Part shown: piece by piece, positions 11,781-23,253 of the stretch
Numbering within the stretch: position 1 is the stretch's first letter
Layout: each line of letters opens with the position of its first letter
Assembly: GCA_949128115.1 (NCBI GenBank)
Contig: OX421962.1
Span: forward strand, 14,087,262-14,151,261
Direction: 5' to 3'
DNA from: Anaspis maculata
Lineage: Eukaryota > Arthropoda > Insecta > Coleoptera > Scraptiidae
DNA length: 64,000 nucleotides
Program-made: the position numbers and the translations under genes
Notes under the pieces: model-generated
Databases searched by the model: none
Seen by the model: only the letters and a program-made list of their open reading frames with translations
Told to the model about the DNA's origin: nothing

Positions 11781-13018
11781 ATCCTTGACTCATATTGTAT
11801 ATGAGTAGGCAAGACACAAGACATGAATAGCATTTTACTATCGATCAACAACACACAATACAAACATCTTAAGCACCAAAGTTTGGAGAACTCTATGCTC
11901 AACACTGAGGCCCCACTCCCACTAAAAAGACTACTGACACAACTTAGAACCGCAAGTAACACCACACCAAAGATTTCGTTGGGGTACCGCAGCTAGGCAA
12001 TGATGTCTGGAGGTTTCAAAGAGGCATTGAGACGTAGCGGTCAGGAACCACGAGAGACGGGCGAGAAATCTCCAGAAGAGTGCCAACATTCGACAATTGA
12101 CAGACGTGTTTCTATTTGTGCTCGTAAGTATGTGAGTACCAAGCAGGTTGTACGGTACTTTTCTTGGGGTGTCATAGTAATTGATTTTGCTTTCTTTGTT
12201 CTGAGCTGATTTAATGTCACCTGTCAGGGAAGCAGCTGGGTCTGCCATAGCGGATATGTTTAATCGGTTGCAACTTAGTCGCCTGCGACTCGCGTAACGA
12301 GGCACATGTCAGCTTTTGTGGGTTGGGGTCTCTTGCAGGGTCCTTGGACACAGAATACTCAAATAACACCACCATTTTGTGATCTTTTGTAGTTGTATTG
12401 TAGTGATTTGTTCAGTATGCCCTGTCTATTAATGTGTCTTTGGTTTTGTATTTGGAGTGTCTGTGTGAGTTCACTAATGTTGCTTAATTTTGCTTATTCC
12501 TTGCCATTAATACCGAAAATATCAGTGAGTTTATGTCACTAGTCACAACATATTTGAGAGTCCTTTTCCTCGAGCAATACTCAGGGGTTTCTTTGCCAGG
12601 TTCTTCCACTGAGTGTCTATTTTCCGAGTCCGTCACTCTCCCTTTTCTTTGACTTGACAGTTTAAGATATTTTGTTGTGTTGTTTCCATTTGTTTCTATT
12701 GTTTTTGTTCATTTTGGCCATTCTGTCACGTCACGTGTTAGGTGTTTTGCAAAAAGAACCGTAAAAGAATAATTTTGCACTTATTTTGCTTGGACTGAAT
12801 GTAACTTTCTGTGCAATGAGCGTGTTTCATTAAACTCCACCTTTTTTCCGCTCGGGTCGTTTCATCACAATATCTTTCGCAATTCCTGAAGCAAAATCTC
12901 CTTGACTGAAGCCCTCAAAGTTTTCTTGTTTATAACTTCAGAAAAAAATTGAATGATATCAGCATACTGAACATCTGCTAATAATTCTGGCATACATCAT
13001 CCTCTGCTAATTATTCTG
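11781..13018. other. Non-coding; T-rich possible LTR remnant
   Basis: No gene is recognised. From about 12360 to 12880 the strand is rich in TTTTGTT and TGTT runs with an ATTAAA near 12831, similar in style to the LTR-like region at 40283-40957, but I see no matching pair of repeats and no primer-binding site. The call as an LTR remnant is speculative. Confidence 0.25.
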
Positions 13019-13280
13019 GGGTCCGGTTACGTTAGCTCTATATACCAAATTTTGTCGAAAAAAATCAAAATGGGAAGGGGCCACGCACTACCTCATGCTA
13101 TTGTGTAGCGTCTGCTGGGAGAAAGCGACGCAATAAAATCATCATTTTGAAATCCGGATGAAATTCAGCATTCATCCTCACCCTCATGGACTTGAAAATG
13201 TCTGTAAAAATAAATTTGATGTGTATCATTTCATTACCAACAAAAGTCTAGAAATAGATAGAGTTAACGTAACCAGAGCC
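13019..13280. mobile_element. Small inverted-repeat element (MITE-like)
   Basis: GGTCCGGTTACGTTAGCTCTA at about 13019-13040 is mirrored by TAGAGTTAACGTAACCAGAGCC at about 13259-13280, with two or three mismatches. Only the termini pair well. The interior of about 220 bases is AT-rich and non-coding. Confidence 0.55.
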
Positions 13281-14210
13281 TAATTCTGTGACTGCTAGGG
13301 GGCCACATCAACTTAATTAGTCATCGGGGCAGATCCACTCCAGTCCGCCCCTGCACCTGCCCTGATAATTTCGAGAGGAGACGCAAGGGCAGAGGGGGCT
13401 GCTACACTTGCGTCTTTTTTTTTGCCTTCGTCTTGCTTCTCGCTTCACCTCCGCTTCCCTCTCTAAAGATTAATTGCAAGGGAGGGCCCGGCGCGACAAA
13501 AAGGTGGTGATCATCGTCAGGAGGTTGGGGGTTGCGCCGCGCCGTCTTCCGTGAGATGCCGATATGATGATAAATGGGTTGTTGCGCAAGCGAGGCTGTT
13601 GGGTAATAACACGTAGAGGTTATTAAAAACCGAGCGGTATCGCCGGGCTGACAGGCTCTACCGGAACGGGAAACCACTTCTGATGGTCTTGAGAAATTAC
13701 GACCGGGGCTGTGCTTTTTTCAAGGGCGGAACGTTGAACCTGAATCAATCCGGATTTTCCAAACAAGGCGCTCACGCTCAGTCGCAGAATATTTTATTCA
13801 GGTGCTAATCGTTCATTCTTAAAGATTTCAACAGTCGATGGATCATTAAAGAAACAATTTGAAGATAGACTCGAGGGAAGTTGTATGTCTTATTTTGTTC
13901 AGAAAAGAATACTCACCCTCTCTGGCATCAACGTCCACCAGTGTGTGATATTTGTGAGGTCAAACACGAACTTGTGCACCGGTCTCATACATGACTACGA
14001 CACCAGAAACAAACAAGATACAGCAAGCGACAAATTTAATCGAGTATAGCTTCCTGCAAACTGCAATAGAACGTGGAACTCACGATTGCCAAGATTTTCA
14101 ACCAAGTATAATCAAGAACCAAGAAACTTGAAACTTCTTCACATAGCATACTGGTGGAAGGTCCATTATAACATCCGGAAATTTTTGCCGGACTGATGGA
14201 CTACGGGTGG
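13281..14210. other. Non-coding stretch, GC-richer at 13.3-13.75 kb
   Basis: No gene is supported. The segment 13310-13750 has higher GC and CpG content and could be host sequence. The remainder is AT-rich. A 91-codon open frame on the minus strand at 13402-13677 has a basic, proline-rich translation with no family signature. Confidence 0.35.
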
Positions 14211-14214
14211 CGCA

Positions 14215-14495
14215 CAAAATCTCGACACCTAAAATCCCGACAGTCCAAACCCCGACCAACTTCAAATCCCGACAAATTCGGAAGCCCGACATTTGATGGT
14301 CCCGACAGCCTGAATCCCGACAGCTGTTTTCCTGACGTCCCTGATCCCGACAGCCCAGAATCCCGAAAGTCTTTATCTCGACACCTTATAATCCCGAAAG
14401 ACTCAAAATCACGACAGTTTAAATCCCGACAGTTTGAAACTCAACAATTTAAGCCCTGACACCTCGTGATTCCAACACCCTGAATCCAGAAAGCT
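14215..14495 (+). repeat. Degenerate 14-16 bp tandem array (AATCCCGACAG)
   Basis: About eighteen variants of AATCCCGACAGTTTGA follow one another, each preserving the CCCGACA core but with drifting flanks (CCCGACAAATTCGG, CCCGACATTTGATGG and so on). An open frame of 87 codons spans it with a Pro-Asp-Ser-Arg periodicity produced by the repeat. The units are too diverged for recent expansion. Confidence 0.8.
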
Positions 14496-14529
14496 CAAAT
14501 TTTCACACACCAAGGGCACGACACGCTTA

Positions 14530-14800
14530 TTCTCACAAGTCTGAAAATTTGGCTAATTGAGGAGAATTTTGAGACCATTTGGTGCGAAATGCCGATCGGG
14601 GGGTATCGGGGACCTGGTGTCGTCCAGTGCGGGCCACGTGGTGGGGTTTTTCTTGAAATTTCGCCGTATAATTGATCGAATTCGTCCACGGCACGGCCAA
14701 AGTGACAAGAACGTCAACTGACGCTCTGGGTTTTGGGAAACTCAACACCTTGGGGCATTTGAACAGTGCTTTTGGAGAAAATGTACCGTGTCAGCGTGCG
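14530..14800 (-). repeat. Unclassified repeat, second copy at 31.53-31.77 kb
   Basis: Read on the minus strand, this segment matches 31530-31770 on the plus strand. Shared text includes ATGGCCCGCACCGGACGACA-like, GGTCGGCATTTC, AACGTCAACTGACG-like and ACACTGTTCAAATGCC-like phrases. The identity looks like that of an old interspersed repeat of at least 240 bases. No coding feature or terminal structure is seen. Confidence 0.6.
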
Positions 14801-15429
14801 AAATTGAATTGTGGTCTCGGGGAGACTTTAGAGCGTCCATCAGACACAAAACACGAGCCACCTCCAAATTCGAACGGCGTTTTGATCACATTTCCCAGGC
14901 CGGCTCTGGTGTTGACGGGGTAATTTCACCGATACAGGCGAGTCGGGAAAACCAAAAGGCGATTGGGGAGGGGACTGACAGTTTTCACACTGAGGGCCGA
15001 TTTTTTAAGGCTCCACATTTCGAGGAAGGGGCTTCTCTGGTTGTCCAGAGCACTTTCCGTGGCGAGTTGCGGCATCTATCTTGCCGCGACTTGTTTTGTT
15101 GAAAATCCGTGTTGATTCCGGGGGACCTTGTGGCTGCACTTCCAGAAAGGGTCTGTTTTGATTGGCATGCTTATTTCGGACCTTTTATTGTCCAATTTTT
15201 CGAAATTTGACTAACAATATCGGTTTCATTGCTGGCGCTGCTCTTGTGAAATTGGCAAATGTCAATTGTCACTAATGTCACAGCACTCATGCGATTTTCG
15301 CGAGCGCTCAAGCACATTTTTGCGCGTGCTCTTGGTTCTTGGTTTAGTTGCAATTTGCATTGATGTTGACGGTTATGGACATTTTCGCGAGTAAATCTAA
15401 TAACAAATGCGGAAGTCGCGCCACGTTGT
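14801..15429. other. Non-coding stretch
   Basis: No gene or clear repeat is recognised. Two overlapping open frames of 83 and 104 codons at 14672-15102 have no recognisable domain, and the upstream one covers the interspersed repeat at 14.53-14.80 kb. Confidence 0.35.
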
Positions 15430-16015
15430 TCCGAATAGGTATTGAACTTTTGTATTTTTCAACAGATTATATTGAGATTTTGAATAAATACTTGGTCATG
15501 ATGGACAATCAAAATGCATATTTGTCATTTGTGATTGTTGATTTCTCAGTGGATGTCTTTCACTTTGAGGCTACTTTTTTGTTTGTTAATAAATTGGTCT
15601 TGACATTACAATTACTTGATGTTATAACGGTGCCCATTTTCGCGACTCGCCAAAGTGACATTATTGACAGTCTCTTCTCGTAGTTACATGACATTTCTAT
15701 CATCATTACCGCAAGATCCGATTGGTATTTTGCCAAATTTAGATTTTTGACGTTTCAAGACGCCATTGAACTTTTGCATTTTTCAATCCTACAGCCATTT
15801 GAGGTTGGCGGTCAAAATGCATCTGTCAAATTTTGATTTTTGACGTTTTAGAGGCCGCCATTCTGAACTTTTGCATTTTTCAACCGATCTGATAGGGATT
15901 TTAAACCTATACCCAAAATTTGCCATTTTGACATTTCCAAGGCTGCCATATTGAACTTCTGTATTTTTCATCAGTCTCTTGACCAATCTGATTGGGATTT
16001 GAACCTTTCTAGGTT
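15430..16015 (-). repeat. Satellite-like units, inverted relative to 24.3-25.6 kb
   Basis: Four or five diverged units contain GAACTTTTGCATTTTTCAA, GATTTTTGACGTTT and GGCCGCCATTCTG-like text. They are the reverse complement of the phrases in the array of about 119 bp at 24.3-25.6 kb (AATGCAAAAGTTCAATATGG and GAAACGTCAAAAATCG). The unit spacing, about 115-120 bases, is similar. A middle segment at 15500-15710 fits less well. Confidence 0.7.
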
Positions 16016-17278
16016 AATGCATTGACAGTCCGTCAACATGACATTTGGTGGCGCTTGCGATTCTCGCCTCTATCGACGCCGGACCCCCACCTGCTAATCT
16101 ACGTCGAGGCAGCGGGAGCGGGTTTCAGCCAACGATACATAAAATGCCCACTTAACTTGACTCTTGGCGTACGATGCAGCCGGCGACGTGTTCCGGTGGC
16201 GAAACCCAGCGGAAAGCGGCAAAAACTGCGGCGAACAGCCGTGGAAAGGTGCGGAGTTGCTGACAAAATGTCAACCGAAAAAAACGAGCACCGTCCGTCA
16301 CACGTGGTACATGTGGTGGTAAAACCGAATTTTCTATTCGGCACGCAGCAGCGAAGATCCGTTCGTGCGAAATATCGAACGTAACAAGGTGATTTGTCTA
16401 AAATGGACGTTTTGAAAAAAGTATGCGAGGTGAGATTTCGATTTGAGCTGACTCGGCGGAAGTGAGAGCTAGCTCGTGGCGTTGTAGGTATTGCGAATAG
16501 GCTTCGGGTAGAGTTTTGTTTTTGTTGTGGCTGGTGAGGCGTGCACGTGAGGAAAAAGTGGTAAAGGCATGTAATGAAAATATAAGGCAGATCAGGAAAT
16601 ATTCCCCACGGAGATTAAAAGCAAATAAACGCTCCCTGGCCGGGAGCTTAGAGGACGCGCCATAATGATAAAATAGAGACAATTTTCCCGTGTGATAAAC
16701 CGCCCTGCGTCGTAATAATGTTTAATGAAATTTGGTTTGATTCGCCGTCGTCGTCGTCGTCGCTACAGAGCCGCCGCTACCGCCGCCAACGTCCCGGCAG
16801 TTTACATAATATTAAAATCCTTACTGTGTGTGCGAGTTCCTGGGCGTTGCACACGACCGTACAGTACACGTCGCGGGCTTTATAATTAAACGAAATACTA
16901 TAAACAACAAAAGCAAAAATTACAAAGCACCGTGTGGCATAGGTAGAAGGTGGGTACACACGATTGTTTGCGGTGGCAGTGGTGGCAAATCCAACGCGAG
17001 CTGGTGCCGGTGGATTTTCTATTATTGTTATTGATTTTGCCGATTTAAGCTCGGTGTTTATTGAATTTGAAGTGAGAACTCGTAACACTGTTGCAGTCGT
17101 TGTAACTTCCCAGAGAGGATTCCCAGAAGCATATACCTACCATTGTGTAACACAATAACAGAATCGCAAAGCACATTAAAGGAGCTCAAACTCCAAACAA
17201 TAAATTGCTTTATTTTGATAATTTACTCTAATCGAATCCGACTAATACAGTGCGGAAGAAAATTACTCGACAGCTGGG
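16016..17278. other. GC-rich stretch without supported gene
   Basis: CpG-rich at 16020-16420 and again at 16740-17060, with a GTC trinucleotide run (CGTCGTCGTCGTCGTCG) at 16747-16763. Open frames of up to 120 codons occur on both strands with no recognisable domain or splice framework. It may be host regulatory or intronic DNA. Confidence 0.35.
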
Positions 17279-17399
17279 GCCCTATTCTTGAAAAAAGGAA
17301 CAAAGTTCTCATGCGATGTTGCTATGCAAGAAGAGCTACGATTGGTACTTGCCTAGCAACTACACATGTGAACTCTGTTCCGCGTTTCAAAAATAGGGC
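17279..17399. mobile_element. 121-bp hairpin element
   Basis: GCCCTATTCTTGAAA at 17279 is mirrored by TTTCAAAAATAGGGC ending at 17399. The arms, about 52 bases each, also pair through GGAACAAAGTTC with GAACTCTGTTCC and GTTGCTATGCAAG with CTTGCCTAGCAAC. The loop is only about 15 bases. This is a compact foldback MITE. Confidence 0.8.
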
Positions 17400-17613
17400 T
17401 TCGGAGAGGAAAGCCCTGGCGGTGATCTGAGAAGTCGAGAAGCTGCGACCAGTTGGCTCCAGTGGTGACTAAGAAATAACCTTTGACATAACGATGGAAG
17501 GAGAAGGGCAATTAGAGTGATCCAGACACAAAAGAAGGGACCATGCCACCACTGAAAAGTCTAAGTAGAATAGCTAAAGGGGAAAAAAGAGGCCACGAGT
17601 GGCGCAGTCAGCG

Positions 17614-18692
17614 AAAGGACCCCGCACGATTCTTATGGAAAATGGCTCCCGGTTAAATTCTCTGAATTTTTGATATGTTGTAGCTCATGAGATACTTATC
17701 AAATACCGTGAACCTCAAACTCAAATAATGGACAGTTTTTTACCCACAAGGGGTTGAAGTTGAAGGTTTTGACGGCTTAAAAATGATATTCTGACGTAAA
17801 TACAAGCTTTCTATTTGGTTTCTCTTCAAGTTGTGTTTCATGCTAAATGTATTTATTTGACAGAAAAATATCCACCCCCTCCTCCACCCCCATCCCCTAT
17901 CTACCATCACAAAATTCGAGATTACTCTCAAAAGCCATGCAGATGGCTTCTGTGATTTAAATTATGAATTTTGACATGAAAATTATTTTCCACCCCTAAT
18001 GTTGGGGTGCCGATTTTCTAATTTTCTCGGTTAATTTGGCTGAAATTTTGGTATGGTGTACTTCTAATTCTGCTGAACATAAAGTTTCCATTCCAAAACT
18101 TATTCCTATGGACAGTTTTTGTTCTACAGGGGACTGAAGTTGAAGATTTGAGAGAATAAATATTGAACTTCAGTCCCCTGCAGAACCAAAACTGTTCATA
18201 GGAATAAGTTTTGGTATAAGCATTTTGTTCAGCAAAAGTAGAAGTACACAATACCAAAAATTCAGCCTAATCAACCGGGGAAAATGGAAAAATCGCCACC
18301 CTAACATTAGGGGTGGAAAATAATTTTCATGTCAAAATTCATAATTTGAATCACAGAAGCCATCCGCATGGCTTTTGGGAGTAATCTCGAATTTCATGAT
18401 GGTAGATAGGGGTTGGGGGTGGAGGAGAGGGTTGATATTTTTCTGTCAAATAAATCCATTTAGCATGAAACACAACTTAAAGAGAAACCAAATAAAAAGC
18501 TTTTATTACCGGCACAATATCATTTTGAAGCCGTCAAAACCTCCAACTTCCACCCCCTGTGGGTGAAAAACTGTCCATTATTTGAGTTTGGGATTCACGG
18601 TATTTGATTAGTATCTCATGAGCTACAACATATCAAAAATTTAGATAATTTAACCGGGAGCCATTTTCCATAAGAATCGTGCGGGGTCCTTT
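17614..18692. mobile_element. 1.08-kb palindromic element
   Basis: AAAGGACCCCGCACGATTCT at 17614 is mirrored by AGAATCGTGCGGGGTCCTTT ending at 18692, with a centre near 18153. The arms are about 530 bases and closely complementary throughout. Each arm carries two versions of a phrase: ATGGACAGTTTTTTACCCAC then GGGGTTGAAGTTGAAGG near 17727, and ATGGACAGTTTTTGTTCTAC then GGGGACTGAAGTTGAAGA near 18111. Both recur reversed in the other arm (order A, A', A' reversed, A reversed). It encodes no protein; a single transcript would form a long duplex. Confidence 0.9.
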
Positions 18693-19289
18693 AAAATCGG
18701 AACGTAACGCCGAGCAGCTGTCAGTAGACTGTCGTGAATTTTAACCACACGGTTAGATACTAAGGTCTTGAGAGAATAAGCTGAAGACCGAATACAAGCC
18801 AGAACTATATGATATTTATAAGAATATTGAAACCTCGATTGAAACTTGATTCAAATTTTGTCATAGTAGTTTTTTGTTGTTGTTGTTGTTTGCATTATTA
18901 TTCCAACATCTAGATTTTATTACAGGCAGAGGCTGTCCTATTTCTTTTCTCCACTGAACTGACCATCCTAATCCACATATTTTTTGCCGCTTGGGGACGG
19001 AGTTTTCCGTTTAGGTAGTCATGTAAAATATAAAATCATTACTGGGTACTCGATTGGGTATTAAGCTGAATATTACTGAGTATCAAGTATACTCATCTAA
19101 TTGAAATTTATTCGACAACTACTTATTAAGTCGCAATATTTTTGGAGATCAAACTTAACTGTAAACTGAACTTAAGTATGAGGAAACTTTATAATTTTCG
19201 TTTAGGAATTGAAAGGCTTACAGCGGATTTTGACAAAGTTTAATCGCAAATCAAATCATAAACCCCGCCCATCATTGCTTATTTCTGGC
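18693..19289. other. Non-coding AT-rich stretch
   Basis: No gene or clear element. It includes a TTGTTGTTGTTGTT run near 18873-18890. Confidence 0.4.
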
Positions 19290-19610
19290 AGAAACAAAGT
19301 ACAAGAGTACAAGTACTCAAACACAACACTGTAGAATGTTGTATATTCTCTGTCCTTTGATTTATTTGTATAAGGTTCTTCTTATAAAAAAGATAAAAAA
19401 AAGAAAAAGAAGAACCTTATACAAACAACACTGTAGGTACTCCAAGTACTTTCAATGTACTCGGTCTACTCAGTCCGAAGTACTTTATTATTTTGAATGT
19501 ACCTACTTATACTTGTACTTGATAGATACATTTTAGATCGCAAACATGTACTCGAGTACTTTCACGTGTACTTGAGTAGGTATTTTCCTTTGTACTCGAA
19601 TACATTGTCT
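19290..19610. repeat. Degenerate array around TACTCGAGTACTTT
   Basis: Palindromic 10-mers of the type TACTCGAGTA, AAGTACTTT and GTACTTGAGTA recur on both strands about every 15-40 bases (19300, 19436, 19450, 19478, 19505, 19547, 19567, 19592). A separate perfect hairpin, TATAAGGTTCTTCTT (about 19369) with AAGAAGAACCTTATA (about 19411), lies inside the stretch. The pattern resembles repeat-rich subterminal regions of DNA transposons. Confidence 0.55.
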
Positions 19611-21410
19611 TACGCAATCAGTACATTTCTATGCAAGAAACTCAGACTTGTCAATTCATGGCCACGCGTCACGCTGCACGCTCTTCTCACCACAGACACA
19701 ATTGAAATCAGGAATGAATTAAGCACCACCTAGCGCAATTCCTTGAAGAGAAAATTCAAAAATAAAGCTATACTAAGTATACGACGTACATTTTCATCCG
19801 GCGAGAAAAGAGCGGTCTATCCCATAGATAATACGTTAGTCTTGAACGGCATATTTCTACTGGGTCAGTTTTAGACGGTCAAGTGAGACTGCTTGGTTCT
19901 TGGCTCGGAAATCTCTGTTACGCTGGTTTTGAACGGGAGGTTTCGACCACGAGGGTTTTATTAGGAGCCATCGCACTGTTTTCTGCATAGATCAGAACGT
20001 TTGAGTTCAATCTCGCAATAACCTTTTTCTCAAAAACAAGCATAACACTGCATGTGCCGTAACGCAGTAGAGTTTGCGAATACGCCTCCCGGCAGCTTGC
20101 GAATCCAGTTAGCGCCCGACTTAATTCCGTATGGTGGCGTATAGTATGTGAAGTGCCTAACTCGATTTGGCCCGAATGTTGCCCGAACTGCATATAATTG
20201 CATCATGTGCGACTTTATTTAGTTGAGTATAAGGCATGGGAGCAGGAAAGAAGACCCGATTGCATTAGAGCTGCACACAGACAAAAAACAAACCGCAAGT
20301 AACAATGATTGCGTTGTCCTAATTAAATTAGCCGCTCGAAGCGTAATTGGCTAGAAATACCTACATAGCGAAGCAAGTTTCATTGTTTTATTACTGGACA
20401 AACAACATCCATCGGTATTCTTTTGAACAAGTCAAAGGTAACGTGAAGCAATCGAAAATAATAATGCTGACCTTTACCAAAGGGTGCTTTCCACTAGCGC
20501 GCTCATCTATCGGTATTGTTTTCGTATCGTAAAACTTCTTGTTGCTTTATTCTTTGTTTACATTTCCGACTTGAACTTTCTCCCGGCCCAAGGTCCAAGC
20601 AAAGGTCGTGTCTCGTTTCTGCCCTATTGAAACGATGTATGTTTATCAATATTCGTTGGTGAGCTTATGGGTTATTTAATATTATGTAACGTTCACATTT
20701 CACAGAAATTGAAAATTGGCAATTTGTGCTCGTAAATTATGAAATCAAGTCGCCGCCTTATGGTATAAATTCAAATTTTCGAAAAAAAGCGGCGGAGCGT
20801 GGGAGTACAGGAGTCTGCACATCGATCACACCTTCGGTGCGGGGCCCTGCTTAATTTATAAGCGACAAGCGCCAGAGGGCACTGCCGTTTGCCCAATGCA
20901 CATGAAATGCGCAGCTGGAGCGGGACGCCGAGGTGAAACATTCTTTTCGGCTAGAACCACGGAGCTGAGAAGGCGTTTAAGTTTCGCTCTACCCTAGTGG
21001 CCATTTTTATTTTTTATTTTTTTAAGAAAAACCTCTTCGTTCTCGACCGGCGTCGCTGTACACGTGTGGCACAATTCTCATCTGTTGGAGGTATGTTTTT
21101 AAAGACGGGTGTTCCCGATTTCAAACGCGACAATTCGACATTTGGGGTTTTTCCTTTGTTCGTTTTTCTGACGTACCTATATATGTATTCGAAAGAGGCA
21201 CGTCGTTCAAGTTCAACGTACCCTACAATGAAGCTCAATGTCCCGACAAATGTGCTCGATGAGAAGACCATCGATCCGGCTCTTCAAGCGATTTTTCAAC
21301 AGACTTCGGTGCAACCAGCCATCTAATAATAATTTTCACCGTCCTCTTGAGTTCAACCATTGTCCTGACCCAGAACGTCTGCGGCTCCAGCGTGTTTCTT
21401 GTGTTTGATG
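19611..21410. other. Non-coding, possibly single-copy host sequence
   Basis: I recognise no gene or element. The stretch at 20550-21000 is somewhat GC-richer. Short open frames of up to 109 codons on both strands have no family features. Confidence 0.35.
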
Positions 21411-21420
21411 ACGTATATCC

Positions 21421-21899
21421 TTTTTTTTTTTTTTATTCGTTTATTTAACGTCGGCCTATTTCCGCAACGAGGCCTAACACCGACGCCGGTGAATGCTTTC
21501 CTCCACTATACCGGAAATTTTGCCGAACCCCTGTGTGTTCCAACACAGGGTAGGGATTTTTAACGACCACCAACATCGCATGGGGTCGGCACCATCGTTC
21601 GTATTTTACGTGCTATGCGACACACGGCGCGTCTTGCATTTAGCCCTTTTTTCCTAGTCCTTTTCCTCCTTCCTCCTTCCGTCCTTTTTTTTTAGTTGTG
21701 TGTTTATGGGCGCATCGAGTACTAGCGCCCTTGCAGTGACTTCCCGTTTCACCCTCTTTCCCTTGACGTGACCGCTCGGTTAGTAGACGCCAAAGTACTT
21801 GAGAACGCATAAAGAAGAGCCACCTGCCCCAGCGGGATTTGAACTCCGGACCTCTGGGTTTGAAGCCAGAGACGGAGCCCACCGAGCTACCGCCGGGAT
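21421..21899 (-). mobile_element. Composite SINE (new head on a shared 3' body), TSD ACGTATATCC
   Basis: The duplication ACGTATATCC sits at 21411-21420 and 21900-21909, so the 479 bases between moved as one unit. Read on the minus strand, a tRNA-like head starts at about 21899: A-box-like TAGCTCGGTGG, an anticodon-like stem-loop around CTTCAAA, and B-box-like GAGTTCAAATCC. About 180 bases of unrelated body follow, then, from about 21643 (GCTAAATGCAAGACGCG) onward, the same 3' half as the SINE at 3864-4218, ending in a T-rich run (A tail). The head is not that of the 3.86-kb SINE. This is a chimeric or dimer-like SINE rather than two chance neighbours. Confidence 0.85.
21820..21899 (-). ncRNA. 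tRNA-like SINE head (pol III promoter)
   Basis: The minus-strand sequence forms an 8-pair acceptor-like stem (TCCCGGCG with CGCTGGGG), a D-arm region with TAGCTCGGTGG, and an anticodon stem TCTCTGG/CCCAGAG around a CTTCAAA loop whose anticodon position reads TCA. The T-arm stem is poorly paired. The position at the end of a retrotransposed unit and the weak T arm argue for a tRNA-derived promoter rather than a functional suppressor or selenocysteine tRNA. Confidence 0.65.
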
Positions 21900-21909
21900 A
21901 CGTATATCC

Positions 21910-22969
21910 TTGACGGAGTCAAGTATTTTGAGGTGTCCTTTTTGTTGTTTTCTTTTACAATGGAAATTAGTTCAGACAAACAGAGTTTGCCTGGATACGT
22001 TAGGAGAGACAAGAGTATCTTTGTGCACAGAAAAAGGTTCTTTTCTAGGGTTTTGACCACGTCACTTCTTTCAGGACGAAAGGGCGTCCTTTACATAAAG
22101 TTCGAAGGAATTATCCACGGGTACAGGTTTTGTTACAGGCGTATAGTCGCACCATAAAATTATCGCTGGATCTTGCTCCAAGAGTGTTTTTCTTCAATTT
22201 CAAAGGTTTGAAATAATAACACAAATTGTAAAATACAAAATAATTTTTGCCAGTAAACACATCCATTCCTCGCTAGATACTTTGTTTCTTATCTTTTTGA
22301 TAATTTCTACAATTTCAGTTCCTGTCGGTTGCCGCCAGTCTCCAGATAAGAACCATTGTTTCGTTTGGAGTTAGGTGTTCATACCAGGTGTTCGCTCTAT
22401 TGACTTAACCGGGAAATCAGGAGCCGTCTACCTACTCTTGGTTGGCGCCCCAAGAAATCAAATAAGATGTGGGATCACACCGCGGAACCCGCGACCCGCT
22501 CTACACGGAAACGACTGGCCGCGTACATCATAACTCTTTCTGGACTTGGATTGCCCCAGCCCCCGGTCAAGAAATAGTTACAATCATGACTAGCTGTCAC
22601 CGGCGCCGCGAAGCCGTCACCTGGGTGACAGCATTGGTTGGAAAGTAGACAGGGAATTTGTTCCACTGACACCGGACAAGTGGAAAGGGAATTGTTTACA
22701 TGATGTTGTTTTAGACAGATGTCAGGTTTTCCCTTGGCGAGTTTAGTAATTTTATGCATGTCCGTCGATAGTGTTTTGGTCAGATGAAGTTTTCCAAGAG
22801 GTGTAAGCAATAACTGACTGTGTAAGAGTACCTAACATGAATTCAAAAAGATGTCTGTTTTTCGCGTGTTTTGAAATTTCTGCCTCGACTTGTAGGGTTC
22901 TATTGTGAACGGAACGCATGTCAGTGAAAAGCGTCTGGTCAGTGAAAAGTTGTTAGGGAAAATCGATAA
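21910..22969. other. Non-coding stretch
   Basis: No recognisable gene. Open frames of up to 111 codons (22475-22810, minus strand) have no domain signature. Confidence 0.35.
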
Positions 22970-23034
22970 ACCATTATTTTGTTTAATAATATGTATTTCT
23001 TACACCATTATTTTGTTTAATAATATGTATTTCT
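22970..23034. repeat. Two-copy 34-bp tandem repeat
   Basis: ACCATTATTTTGTTTAATAA with its following 14 bases is repeated exactly once in tandem (starts 22970 and 23004). Identity between the copies suggests a recent duplication. Confidence 0.9.
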
Positions 23035-23253
23035 ACTTTTCTTCAAGGTAACTACTAAAAATACTGGAAACATTGATGATTTACCACAATTTTGAAAATG
23101 AAAGCGACGATGTGTGTTATGAAAACCTGAACCGTGAAGAAGGCTCTGCCTTGGAAGACACTGTATAGTGGAAAGAAAAGAAGAACCGTGTATTTGTCTT
23201 ATTTAGGAGCCTTTTTCAATATGTGTAGGAAAAATTGAGATGAAATAAAAAAG

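Noticed and set aside
12360..12890. Possible LTR
   Set aside because: No paired repeat, primer-binding site or target duplication could be seen.
21820..21899. Opal-suppressor or selenocysteine tRNA gene (anticodon position TCA)
   Set aside because: It is the 5' end of a retrotransposed unit with target duplications and a badly paired T arm; a SINE head explains it.
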